64,000 nucleotides of DNA, taken from Natroniella sp046097105. Lineage in GTDB: Bacteria > Bacillota > Halanaerobiia > Halobacteroidales > Halobacteroidaceae. The stretch spans positions 1,240,001-1,304,000 of the forward strand of contig NZ_CP175562.1 in assembly GCF_046097105.1 (NCBI RefSeq). Direction: 5' to 3'. The translations under genes were made by a program, and so were the position numbers. The stretch's first letter is position 1. Each line of letters starts with the position of its first letter. Below are positions 20,282 through 28,979 of the stretch, one piece after another. Below the pieces are notes generated by a model that saw nothing but the letters and a program-made list of their open reading frames with translations, was not told the DNA's origin and searched no databases.

Positions 20282-23017
20282 TCAAGTTTTACTTGCTGAT
20301 TCTTCAAAGTCAATCAGAGAAATATTCTTTTTGAATAAATTAATAATAAATTGAACTATTTCAGTCATTAATGTACTTCCTCCTGAAACTAATATTATTA
20401 ACCCCCATTCTCCTCGAGTTAATACAGTAGTGTTAAAGATTTCTTGAAGAAATGGAAGATGTAATACTAAATAATGCATCCCAAAAGAGAAAGCGACTGC
20501 TCCTAGTAGGTATATATTGCTTAAGGGATTGATTCTTAATAAACTATGCTCTTCTGAACGACAACTAAATACAAAGAATAATTGAGCTATTACTAAGTTC
20601 GTAAAAGCTAAGGTCCTAGCTTTCACCAATGAATTGGTAAATCTAATGCCAAATAGAAAAACTAATACTGTTCCTAAGGCAATCAGTATTCCTCGACCAA
20701 TTATCTTCCACTTCAAGCCATGAGCAAAGATACTTTCCTCTTTACTTCTTGGCTGCCTCTCCATAATATCATCATCAGCAGGATCCACCCCTAATGCTAA
20801 GGCTGGTAAACCATCTGTTACTAGATTAACCCATAAGATTTGGATTGGAATCAATGGTAAAGGCAAACCTAATAATGAAGTTAAAAACATGGCCAATATC
20901 TCTCCAATGTTACAGGATAGCAAATAGCGAATAAACTTACGAATATTATCATAAATTGCTCTTCCTTCCTCTATTGCTGCTACAATTGTAGCAAAATTAT
21001 CATCAGCTAAGATCAATGCAGAAGCCTCTTTAGTAACATCAGTTCCATTCTCCCCCATTGCAATCCCAATGTCTGCTTTCTTAACTGCTGGAGCATCATT
21101 AACACCATCTCCAGTCATTGCAACTACATGCCCCTTTTCCTGCAATATCCTTACAATCCTTAACTTATCCTCTGGGGCAACACGAGCAAAAACAGCAATC
21201 TTATCTATCTGCTCTTTTAACTTTTGATCACTCATTTGAGAAAGTTCTTTACCAGTTACTACTTGACCTCCCTTGTTTAATAACTCTAATTCTTTTGCTA
21301 TAGCCACTGCTGTATTCTTATGATCACCAGTTACCATCTTAGGAGTAATTCCAGCTTTTTTACAATTCATGATTGCACTCTTCACTTGTGATCTGGGAGG
21401 ATCAATCATTCCTACTAACCCTGCAAAAACAATATTATTTTCATATTTCTTTAAGTTATTTTTATCTATATTACTACCTAATTTACGATAACCAACTGCT
21501 AATACTCTAAGTGCTTGATTAGCTAACTTCTCATTTTGTTTAATGATTTTATTCTTAACTGTCGGAGTCAATCTCTTAATTTGACCGTTTTCTATGTAAT
21601 TAGTACATCGTTTTAATAAAACATCAGGGGCTCCTTTAATGAATAGTTCGTATTCTCTTCCCTTCTTACCAATAATAGACATTCTTTTACGATTAGAACT
21701 GAATGGAACCTCTAATATCTTAGAAAATTCGCTCCTTAAATCTTCTTTTTTTAAACCTGCTTTATTAGCTGCTAAGAGTAAAGCAGCTTCTGTAGGATCA
21801 CCAACTACTTCTTTTTTAGATTCTTCTCCCAAAAAATAATCTTTAACTTCATTAATTTTTCCTGATACAGAATCCCCTCTTTTTAACCTTGCGTTGTTAC
21901 AAATAGCACCAATTTCTAATATCTTACTTAATTCTACTCGTTCAAACCCTTCTGATTGACAATTATATAATTGATCAGGAGTATATATCTGTTGAACAGT
22001 CATTTCATTTTTAGTTAATGTTCCTGTCTTATCAGAACAGATTACAGTTGCACAACCTAAGGTCTCGACTGCCGGCAACTTCCTAATTATGGCATTTCTT
22101 TTGATCATTCTTTGAACACCTATTGCTAAAGACAAGGTTACAATTGCTGGTAAACCTTCAGGAATAGCTGCCACCGCCAAACTTACTCCCGCTAAAAACA
22201 TTTTATAAGTTGATTCACCTTTAATAACCCCTAAGCCTACAACTGCTACACAAGCAATAAAACAGATTAATACCAACCACTGCCCTAGATCATTTAACCT
22301 CTCTTGCAGTGGAGTTTTACTATCCTCAGACTCCTTTAATAAATCTGCTATCTTTCCCATTTCAGTATCAATACCAGTTGCTGTAACAACAGCTTCAGTT
22401 CTTCCTTTAGTAACTACAGTTCCCATATGAATCATATTTTTTCTATCTCCTACTGCTACTTTTCCTTCTAAAGTTGTATTTTCTTTTTTTACTGCCATTG
22501 ACTCTCCAGTAAGTGATGCTTCATTAATTTTCAAATTACTTTCCTTAATAATTCGTGCATCAGCAGGGATTTTATCTCCCATTTCTACTAGAATTATATC
22601 TCCTGGAACTAATTCTTGAGATGGAATCTTTTCAATTGAACCATCACGTAAAACTTTTGCTTGGGGTGCTGATAACTCCTTTAAAGCTTGTAGCGATCTT
22701 TCAGCTCTAATTTCTTGTACAAATCCCATAATTGCATTTAAAATAACAATTGCTAAGATAGCAATTGCATCATCAAATTCCCCTAAGAAACCTGAAATAA
22801 TAATTGCCCCAATTAAAACCAAAACCATAAAATCTTTGAATTGTTCAAAAAACAACCCCAAAACAGAATAGCCACTATTATCTGGAATTTTATTCAAACC
22901 AATTGTTTTCAATCTTTCCTCTACCTGATTAGGATCCAAACCACTATCTAAATAATTTATTCCAAACTTTTTCATAATTTCTTTAATGGTTAAATTATAT
23001 ATTTTTTTTGTAGTCAT
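20282..23017 (-). CDS. calcium-transporting P-type ATPase (SERCA/PMCA type)
   Basis: A 911-residue type II P-ATPase that pumps Ca2+ out of the cell. Visible landmarks are the actuator TGES at 170-173, the M4 ion-binding PEGLP at 286-290, the phosphorylation site ICSDKTGTLT with Asp329, KGAPDVLLKRC in the nucleotide domain, TGDHKNTAVAIAKEL, GDGVNDAPAVKKADIGIAMG and the M5/M6 region ILWVNLVTDGLPALALG. Complete and normal in length. AGGAGG precedes the ATG. It is transcribed alone and is divergent from rqcH across a 210-base gap. Confidence 0.93.
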   Translation of the reverse strand: MTTKKIYNLTIKEIMKKFGINYLDSGLDPNQVEERLKTIGLNKIPDNSGYSVLGLFFEQFKDFMVLVLIGAIIISGFLGEFDDAIAILAIVILNAIMGFVQEIRAERSLQALKELSAPQAKVLRDGSIEKIPSQELVPGDIILVEMGDKIPADARIIKESNLKINEASLTGESMAVKKENTTLEGKVAVGDRKNMIHMGTVVTKGRTEAVVTATGIDTEMGKIADLLKESEDSKTPLQERLNDLGQWLVLICFIACVAVVGLGVIKGESTYKMFLAGVSLAVAAIPEGLPAIVTLSLAIGVQRMIKRNAIIRKLPAVETLGCATVICSDKTGTLTKNEMTVQQIYTPDQLYNCQSEGFERVELSKILEIGAICNNARLKRGDSVSGKINEVKDYFLGEESKKEVVGDPTEAALLLAANKAGLKKEDLRSEFSKILEVPFSSNRKRMSIIGKKGREYELFIKGAPDVLLKRCTNYIENGQIKRLTPTVKNKIIKQNEKLANQALRVLAVGYRKLGSNIDKNNLKKYENNIVFAGLVGMIDPPRSQVKSAIMNCKKAGITPKMVTGDHKNTAVAIAKELELLNKGGQVVTGKELSQMSDQKLKEQIDKIAVFARVAPEDKLRIVRILQEKGHVVAMTGDGVNDAPAVKKADIGIAMGENGTDVTKEASALILADDNFATIVAAIEEGRAIYDNIRKFIRYLLSCNIGEILAMFLTSLLGLPLPLIPIQILWVNLVTDGLPALALGVDPADDDIMERQPRSKEESIFAHGLKWKIIGRGILIALGTVLVFLFGIRFTNSLVKARTLAFTNLVIAQLFFVFSCRSEEHSLLRINPLSNIYLLGAVAFSFGMHYLVLHLPFLQEIFNTTVLTRGEWGLIILVSGGSTLMTEIVQFIINLFKKNISLIDFEESASKT

Positions 23018-23166
23018 TTCTCCCCCTCCTAATTATTTTGAATTTAACTATTCTACTATAATTATCATTATTCAGTCCTTTTTCAAAAAATAACCTGATA
23101 AATAATAAAAGGATTCAATACTTAAAATTATAATTACTTATTAACAAGATAATCCTATAAATATGA

Positions 23167-23195
23167 TTGAAAAAAACTAACTGTCATGTTAATAT
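23167..23195 (+). promoter_or_regulatory. promoter of rqcH
   Basis: TTGAAA (23167-23172), a 17-base spacer and TAATAT (23190-23195), 33 bases before the ATG and followed by AGGAAGGAG. Confidence 0.65.
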
Positions 23196-23227
23196 AAGGA
23201 TAAGAAATTTAGGAAGGAGTTGTTAAT

Positions 23228-24985
23228 ATGGCTTTAGATGGTGTTACCTTAGCAGCAATCAAATCTGAATTAAATAAAAAATTACTTAAAGGTAGAATTG
23301 ATAAAATATATCAACCACAAAAACACTTACTAACCATTAAACTTAGGCAACCAGGAGAAAATATTACACTTCTAATATCTGCTAATCCACAAGAACCACG
23401 CATTCATATTACTGATCAAGAATTTGATAACCCTTTACAACCACCGGCTTTTTGTATGTTGCTTAGAAAACATATACAGTCTGGCAGGATCAAAGAGATC
23501 AAACAGCCTGATTTTGAACGAATTCTAGAGATTACAATCCAATACAAAAATAACCAAGGAGATTTAGAAGATAAAACCTTAGTTATAGAGTTAATGGGAA
23601 GACATAGTAATATTATATTATTAAAAGAAGACCGTCAAATTCTAGACAGTATTAAGAGAATAACATCAAAGATGAGTCGTTATCGTGAAATATTACCGGG
23701 CAAAAAATATTTACCACCTCCTAAGCAAGACAAAAAAAACCCATTAATCACAGATCAAAAAGAATTTAAGTCTAGCTTAGAAGAAAAAACGGGCCAACCC
23801 CTTTATAAAACAATCATGAAAAGCTATCGCGGCATCGGGCCAACGATGGCTACCGAAATTGCTCATCGTAGTCCAGTAAACGAATACGATGATTTAACTA
23901 GCTATGCTCAAATTGAACAGCTTTGGCCTAGCTTTAATGAAGTTTTTGAACAGGTCAGCACTGAAAAATTTGACCCTACAATTATCTTAGATAAATCAGG
24001 TAACTTTGAAGCTTATGCTGCTTTAGATCTACAGCAATTTGATAAGATATCTAAGAAAAAATTCAATTCCATCAATCATTTACTCAACTTTTATTTCGTA
24101 AATAGAATAACTCGAAAAAAGATCAATAACTTAACAAGAAAGATGGAAAACACAATTGAAAAGAATAAAGAAAATGCTTATAAAAAGCATAGACGAGTTA
24201 AAGGTCAGCTAAAAGGAGCTTATAATGCAGATAAACACCAGTTAAAAGGAGAATTAATTACTGCTAATATTTATCAACTAGAAAAAGGAATGAAGAAAGT
24301 CAAATTACAAAACTATTATTCAGAAAACAATGAAGAACTGACAATTCAACTAGATCCTAAACTAAGCCCTGCTGAGAATGCCCAATATTATTTTAAAAAA
24401 TATGAAAAAGCAAAAAGAAGTATTAAATATCTTAAGAATGAAGTCAGAAAAGCCAAAAATGAAATTAATTATTTGAAACAGTTAGAAACTAATATTAAGC
24501 AAACAGAAACACTTACAGAGTTAAAAGAAATTTATCAGGAATTAATCGAGGAAGGTTATATTAAAGAACAAAAATCGAATCAAAGTAAAAGGGATAAGAA
24601 GCTACCTCCATTAAAATTCAAATCAACAGAGGGTTATGATATTTTAGTTGGTAGAAATAACCGACAAAATGATAAATTAACCAAAAAAATAGCCAACAAT
24701 CAAGATCTATGGTTTCATGTCAAAAAAATTCCAGGTTCTCATGTGATTATTAGAAATCATACTAGAGATGAAATACCTGAAGATACAATATTGGAAGCAG
24801 CTCAAATTGCAGCTTTTTATAGTAAAGGAAGAAAATCAAGTAATGTCCCAGTCGATTATACTCAAGTTAAACATGTTAATAAACCAAAAGGAGCCAAGCC
24901 AGGCATGGTTTATTATGAAAATCAAACTACTTTATATGTTACCCCTGACCAAAAATTAGTTGAGAGTTTGGAGGTAACTAATTAA
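23228..24985 (+). CDS. rqcH: RqcH / FbpA NFACT-family ribosome quality control protein
   Basis: A 585-residue homologue of Rqc2/RqcH, which binds stalled 50S-peptidyl-tRNA complexes and recruits tRNA-Ala to add C-terminal alanine tails. The N-terminal NFACT-N domain begins MALDGVTLAAIKSEL and contains HIQSGRIKEI. A helix-hairpin-helix (SYRGIGPTMATEIAHRS) lies near 200. A long coiled coil rich in Lys/Glu spans about 300-440. The C-terminal NFACT-R domain has YDILVGRNNRQNDKLT and DLWFHVKKIPGSHVII. It is one of only three clear plus-strand protein genes here. Confidence 0.93.
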   Translation: MALDGVTLAAIKSELNKKLLKGRIDKIYQPQKHLLTIKLRQPGENITLLISANPQEPRIHITDQEFDNPLQPPAFCMLLRKHIQSGRIKEIKQPDFERILEITIQYKNNQGDLEDKTLVIELMGRHSNIILLKEDRQILDSIKRITSKMSRYREILPGKKYLPPPKQDKKNPLITDQKEFKSSLEEKTGQPLYKTIMKSYRGIGPTMATEIAHRSPVNEYDDLTSYAQIEQLWPSFNEVFEQVSTEKFDPTIILDKSGNFEAYAALDLQQFDKISKKKFNSINHLLNFYFVNRITRKKINNLTRKMENTIEKNKENAYKKHRRVKGQLKGAYNADKHQLKGELITANIYQLEKGMKKVKLQNYYSENNEELTIQLDPKLSPAENAQYYFKKYEKAKRSIKYLKNEVRKAKNEINYLKQLETNIKQTETLTELKEIYQELIEEGYIKEQKSNQSKRDKKLPPLKFKSTEGYDILVGRNNRQNDKLTKKIANNQDLWFHVKKIPGSHVIIRNHTRDEIPEDTILEAAQIAAFYSKGRKSSNVPVDYTQVKHVNKPKGAKPGMVYYENQTTLYVTPDQKLVESLEVTN

Positions 24986-24990
24986 AAAAG

Positions 24991-25005
24991 TTGCCTCCGG
25001 CAACT
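24991..25005. other. short GC hairpin after rqcH
   Basis: GTTGCC-TCC-GGCAAC forms a six-bp stem with an A run on its left. On the minus strand the T run follows the stem, so it would work as a second terminator for the GNAT gene rather than for rqcH. A twin with the same TCC loop is at 26193-26207. Confidence 0.5.
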
Positions 25006-25007
25006 CA

Positions 25008-25036
25008 ATTTAAGTCTAAGATTGAGTTTAAGTAAA
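25008..25036. repeat. hexamer-period repeat, single arm
   Basis: TTAAGT/CTAAGA/TTGAGT units with a six-base period, matching the left arms at 1412 and 12743. The mirror arm seen elsewhere is missing. Confidence 0.45.
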
Positions 25037-25099
25037 ACCAACAAATACAAACTATTAAAAGTTATTCACAACCTCTAAAAAGCATAATTTCCTTAATAA

Positions 25100-25136
25100 T
25101 AAAAAAATAACAGGTAGGCTTAGAAGCCTACCTGTT
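25100..25136 (-). terminator. intrinsic terminator of the GNAT gene
   Basis: A 13-bp perfect stem AACAGGTAGGCTT/AAGCCTACCTGTT (25109-25121 and 25124-25136) is followed on the minus strand by a long T run. It includes the stop codon. Confidence 0.88.
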
Positions 25137-26012
25137 AAAATCCATCTTCATTTCTAAACGCTCTTCTTCCTTTTCAATCTCCCAAATATCAGATAAATCA
25201 ATCTCAGACCAAATTGCTTCCTCAATATTAATATGTAACTGCTCAACATCATTGTCTAAAGCCAAATTAGAAGCATATGCTAATAGTTGCTCTATTATTT
25301 GAGCTGGTAGCTCTTGTTCTTGAGCACAAATGTATACCGATCTCCCATTAAACAAGACAACAGCTTCAAAATTATCAACTTTCACTTGGTGAACATAAGG
25401 GCCAACATAATTTAATAATTTCTTTTGACCGGCTTTAAAAGATTTTAACCAAGTATAATCCCTAGCCCACGGACAACCAACCATCACATTTAAATCTTGT
25501 GGTCGCTCAGAAATATTCAACTCTCCAATCTTTTCAACTTCTAAATTCTCCCTTTGAGCAACTATTTCAACTGATAATTGAGGCTCTTCTTTAATCTCTT
25601 TTAATCCTACCTTTTTATAAAGCCCTTTTGATTTATCAGTATTAGGCCAAGTAATATAACCTTCATAACCTAAGCCTTTCATAATAATAGCTGTATAACG
25701 TACTAATTCTATACCAAATTTTCTTCTTCTAAAATCATCATGTATCTCTAATCTAACTAAATAAACATGTTCCTCGGTAGATTCAGGCAAGATCAATTCA
25801 GCATAACCAATCACAGCATCATCTAATACAGCTACAAACATCCTTCCATTAACCTCTTTAAGTAAGTTAGCATGAAACTTACTTAAATCTTCATCTTTCC
25901 ACCACAATTTAGGAGTAGTATCCTGATACATCTCATAAATTTTAGATATATCATCCTCAGTTGCTTCACGTAACAATACTCTCCCTTCATTGGCATAAAC
26001 ATATTGTTGCAT
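25128..26012 (-). CDS. GNAT family N-acetyltransferase with C-terminal extension
   Basis: A 294-residue protein. Residues about 12-135 form a GNAT fold, with the acetyl-CoA loop RRRKFGIELVRYTA at 96-109 after the strand VYLVRLEIHDDF. Residues 165-294 are an extension with MVGCPWARDYTWLKSF and the strands VDNFEAVVLFNGRSVYICA that I do not recognise. I start at the ATG ending at 26012, since AGAGGTGAG lies just upstream; the GTG six codons earlier overlaps that site. The substrate is unknown. Monocistronic with its own terminator. Confidence 0.8.
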   Translation of the reverse strand: MQQYVYANEGRVLLREATEDDISKIYEMYQDTTPKLWWKDEDLSKFHANLLKEVNGRMFVAVLDDAVIGYAELILPESTEEHVYLVRLEIHDDFRRRKFGIELVRYTAIIMKGLGYEGYITWPNTDKSKGLYKKVGLKEIKEEPQLSVEIVAQRENLEVEKIGELNISERPQDLNVMVGCPWARDYTWLKSFKAGQKKLLNYVGPYVHQVKVDNFEAVVLFNGRSVYICAQEQELPAQIIEQLLAYASNLALDNDVEQLHINIEEAIWSEIDLSDIWEIEKEEERLEMKMDFNR

Positions 26013-26181
26013 CAGCTCACCTCTTTTCACTAAATTAATATCTATTCTAAGCTTAATTAACTACTAGAAAAAATAGTTCCCTTTAATATTCTTTCTAGAC
26101 CAATTACTTTTCACCTTCTTTTTCAGGAAAATTATTCAATCTATAAATATATTATATACACTTCCCTTAAAATTTATGTAT

Positions 26182-26207
26182 AAAAAAACAAAATGGCCTC
26201 CGGCCAT
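26182..26207 (-). terminator. second hairpin/terminator downstream of pyrE
   Basis: ATGGCC-TCC-GGCCAT (26193-26207) followed on the minus strand by TTTGTTTTTTT. It lies beyond the main pyrE terminator, with a hexamer-repeat pair between them. Confidence 0.65.
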
Positions 26208-26297
26208 AGGTTAGGGTTAAATTTAAGCGTGAGTAAGAGCTAAAACCTTAAGTTTATACCTTTACATAAACTTAGACCCAACCTCAAACTTAAAAAA
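26207..26297. repeat. hexamer-period inverted repeat
   Basis: The left arm GGTTAG/GGTTAA/ATTTAA units (about 26207-26240) pair imperfectly with ACTTAG/ACCCAA/CCTCAA units (about 26268-26293). Same family as at 1.4, 12.7 and 28.8 kb. Together with the terminator at 26182-26207 it fills most of the gap of about 300 bases before pyrE; no gene is visible in it. Confidence 0.55.
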
Positions 26298-26313
26298 GCC
26301 CCATTTCTGGGGC
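26292..26313 (-). terminator. terminator of the pyr operon
   Basis: GCCCCA/TGGGGC (26298-26303 and 26308-26313) with a four-base loop and six Ts following on the minus strand, nine bases after the pyrE stop. Confidence 0.85.
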
Positions 26314-26321
26314 CAACAAAC

Positions 26322-26894
26322 CTAAATCTCTCTACTACCTGGTTTATCTATCTTTAATCCCTGTTCACACATCGGACAATCATCAGGATCATACGTCTTA
26401 ACATCCACAGCTAACATTGACTCAGTAAGAACACCAAAATCGACCTGACCATTACTTCGGTCTACTAATGTACCCACTGCTACTAATTCAGCTCCATTCT
26501 GTTCAATTACCTCAATTACTTCTCGCACAGATTTACCAGTCGTTAAAACATCATCTACCACTAAAATTTTATCATCAGGATTAATTTTAAACCCTCTTCG
26601 TAGAGTCATTTCTTCGTTTTCCCGTTCAGTAAACATAGTTTTCTGTTCCATAGCTAATCCTACTGCATAAGCAAGAGTAACGCCTCCCATTGCAGGGCCA
26701 ACGACTAGATCTATATCCAAATCAGCAAATTTAGCAGCTAACCCCTCAGCTAACTTCTGAGCATGAATCGGATGCTGTAACACTTGAGCACACTGTAAGT
26801 ATTGATCACTGTGCAACCCTGAACTTAATTTAAAATGTCCTTCCTGTAAAACTCCAGTCTCTTTAAAGATCTCAATTACTTGTTCCTCTTTCAT
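26322..26894 (-). CDS. pyrE: orotate phosphoribosyltransferase
   Basis: This enzyme joins orotate to PRPP to give OMP, the fifth step of UMP synthesis. The 190-residue length is normal for the Firmicutes/archaeal type with the C-terminal Cys pair (DDCPMCEQGLKI). The PRPP loop KILVVDDVLTTGKS is at 109-122, and the hood-loop motif FTERENEEMTLRRGF precedes it. It is the last gene of the pyr operon, 133 bases after pyrD. A heptamer-repeat pair fills that gap. GGAGGG precedes the ATG. Confidence 0.95.
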   Translation of the reverse strand: MKEEQVIEIFKETGVLQEGHFKLSSGLHSDQYLQCAQVLQHPIHAQKLAEGLAAKFADLDIDLVVGPAMGGVTLAYAVGLAMEQKTMFTERENEEMTLRRGFKINPDDKILVVDDVLTTGKSVREVIEVIEQNGAELVAVGTLVDRSNGQVDFGVLTESMLAVDVKTYDPDDCPMCEQGLKIDKPGSREI

Positions 26895-26908
26895 TTAAAA
26901 TCCCTCCG

Positions 26909-27026
26909 CATACTATTTAATATTTAATACTTAATATTGAACATTTACTAATTAGAAGTTTAAAACCTTTAAGATTTATTTTTGAGAGGTTTAATTATTT
27001 AATATTAAATATTCATTATTCAATGT
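26909..27026. repeat. heptamer-period inverted repeat between pyrD and pyrE
   Basis: Units of ATTTAAT/ACTTAAT type (about 26913-26948) are mirrored by ATATTAA/ATATTCA units (about 26992-27024), seven bases apart. It starts two bases beyond the pyrD stop codon. No promoter is obvious in it. Confidence 0.5.
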
Positions 27027-27027
27027 T

Positions 27028-27942
27028 TTACCCAATTGCTTTCCCTACAATATCATTTATATCTTCGTAATCATGTTCCAGCAAATACTTCTCTATCCCC
27101 TCTAAAATCTCCATTGTAACTTCTGGATTAACAAAGTTAGCAGTTCCAACCGAAATAGCATTGGCCCCTGCTAAAAAGAATTCAATTGCATCTTCAACAG
27201 TAGAAATACCTCCCATTCCAATCAATGGAATATCAACTGCTTGTGCTACTTGATAGACCATTCTGACTGCTACTGGCTTAATTGCTGGCCCTGATAAACC
27301 ACCTATCTTATTAGCCAAAATAGGTTCTTGGCGTTCAATATCAATCTTCATTCCTAATAATGTATTGATTAAAGAAATAATATCCGTTCCTGCTTCCTCT
27401 ACAGCTTGAGCAATCTCAGCTATATCAACAACATTTGGAGATAATTTAGTAATCAACGGCAATGATGTCTCTGCTCGAACTGCTTGGACCACTGAAGCTG
27501 CCATATCAGCCTCAGTACCAAAAGCTAGACCACCTTTTTTAACATTAGGACAAGAGATATTGATCTCGATTGCATCGATCTCTGTCTCAGCCAACTTAGT
27601 AGCTAGCTTAGCATAATCCTCAACAGTATTTCCCGAAATATTAACAATCGTCTTAAACTCCTTATCCTTAATCCCAGGTAAGATCTGATTTATAAAATGA
27701 TCAACTCCAGGATTTTGCAGACCAATAGCATTCAACATTCCAGCAGGTGTCTCTGCAATTCTAGGCGTAGGATTACCTTTTTTAGGCTGTAGAGTAGTTC
27801 CTTTGACCATTACTCCACCTAACTTATCTAAATCAACATAATTCTTATATTCCAAACCAAAGCCAAAAGTACCAGAGGCAGTAGTAACTGGATTTTTTAA
27901 TTCCAATCCATTCAAATCAACTGTTAAATTCACGTTACTCAT
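27028..27942 (-). CDS. pyrD: dihydroorotate dehydrogenase, class 1B catalytic subunit
   Basis: A 304-residue FMN enzyme that oxidises dihydroorotate to orotate. The active-site Cys131 is in EINISCPNV, and the FMN region includes PLIGMGGIS and AGANAISVGTA. It is class 1B because it is paired with PyrK and so passes electrons to NAD+. The start is ATG ending at 27942, with GGGAGGTG nine bases upstream; the TTG one codon earlier is unlikely. It overlaps the end of pyrK by eight bases, indicating translational coupling. Confidence 0.95.
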   Translation of the reverse strand: MSNVNLTVDLNGLELKNPVTTASGTFGFGLEYKNYVDLDKLGGVMVKGTTLQPKKGNPTPRIAETPAGMLNAIGLQNPGVDHFINQILPGIKDKEFKTIVNISGNTVEDYAKLATKLAETEIDAIEINISCPNVKKGGLAFGTEADMAASVVQAVRAETSLPLITKLSPNVVDIAEIAQAVEEAGTDIISLINTLLGMKIDIERQEPILANKIGGLSGPAIKPVAVRMVYQVAQAVDIPLIGMGGISTVEDAIEFFLAGANAISVGTANFVNPEVTMEILEGIEKYLLEHDYEDINDIVGKAIG

Positions 27943-28735
27943 CAAAGATCACCTCCCGCAGTGGAAAAATTGGCCCTGCTGTACAGGCCTTTTTATAAGT
28001 CCAACCATCTTTGCCATCTATCTTAACTTGGCAGACACAAGATAGACAAGCACCTGTACCACAGCCCATTCGCTCTTCTAAGGAGGCTTGGCCGGCAACA
28101 TCAAAGTTAACTGCCCAATCTTTGACAACCTTCATCATCAAAGTTGGCCCGCAGGTATAAATATAATCTATCTCCTGCCCTAACCCATCTAAATAATCAG
28201 TTACAAAACCTTCTTTACCTAAACTACCATCCATTGTAGCAACCTTCAATTTAAGATCAAACTCTTGAAAACTATTCAAATCTATTACTTCTTCTGCACT
28301 CTCTGCTCCTAATAATAAAACTACTTCCTTATTCTTTTTTATTAGTTCATTGACTAAAGGATACAAAGGAGCAATTCCCACTCCTCCTCCAACAACTACT
28401 ACTCTATTAATCTCTTCAGAAATACTAAATCCAGTTCCTAATGGTCCCATAATATCTAATTGATCCCCTGCTACTAATCTAGATAATACCTCTGTTCCAC
28501 GGCCTACAACTCTATATACAAGCGTTATCGTCTCTTCTTCGTAATTAATCCGGTTAAGACTGATCGGCCTTCTTAATAATGGGTCAAAGCCACTCTTTTT
28601 AGCTACCCATTTAATATGTACAAATTGTCCAATCTTAGCCTGAGCTACTATCTCTGGTGCCTTAATTACCATTTTAAAATAATCTGGGCCAACCTTTTGT
28701 TGTTTGACAACTTCTCTGATCACCCTTTGTGCCAT
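27935..28735 (-). CDS. pyrK: dihydroorotate dehydrogenase electron-transfer subunit
   Basis: A 266-residue FAD and [2Fe-2S] protein of the ferredoxin-reductase family. It moves electrons from PyrD to NAD+. The FAD-binding LLRRPISLNRI is near 55, the NAD-binding VVVVGGGVGIAPLYPLV near 108, and the cluster-binding cysteines are in MGCGTGACLSCVC plus a later CTAGP near 246. I start at the ATG ending at 28735, preceded by GGGGGGAG; the longer frame reads through the intergenic spacer. Its stop overlaps pyrD. Confidence 0.95.
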   Translation of the reverse strand: MAQRVIREVVKQQKVGPDYFKMVIKAPEIVAQAKIGQFVHIKWVAKKSGFDPLLRRPISLNRINYEEETITLVYRVVGRGTEVLSRLVAGDQLDIMGPLGTGFSISEEINRVVVVGGGVGIAPLYPLVNELIKKNKEVVLLLGAESAEEVIDLNSFQEFDLKLKVATMDGSLGKEGFVTDYLDGLGQEIDYIYTCGPTLMMKVVKDWAVNFDVAGQASLEERMGCGTGACLSCVCQVKIDGKDGWTYKKACTAGPIFPLREVIFDE

Positions 28736-28751
28736 TGAACTCCCCCCTTTT

Positions 28752-28979
28752 TTTAGTTTGCAGTTGACAGTTAAAAAGCTTATAAATATATAACCTTTCA
28801 ATATATGTAGCTTAAGTTTAAGGCTAAAGTTGAATTTAAAGAAATCAAATGAATTTAGCTTTTACTTAGCCTTAAACTCAAACTTAAACTAAATCTCATT
28901 AAATTACAATTTTTAACCACAGGTATATAAGCCAAAAACTATCAACTCTCAACTATCAATTATCAATTATCAACTTATT
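28752..28979. repeat. nested hexamer and heptamer repeats between carB and pyrK
   Basis: A hexamer-period pair (TTAAGT/TTAAGG/CTAAAG at about 28812-28840; CTTAGC/CTTAAA/CTCAAA at about 28866-28892) lies inside a heptamer-period pair. The outer arms are GCAGTTGACAGTTAA near 28758 and TATCAAC/TCTCAAC/TATCAAT units at about 28937-28975. Different repeat families are stacked in one spacer. Confidence 0.55.
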
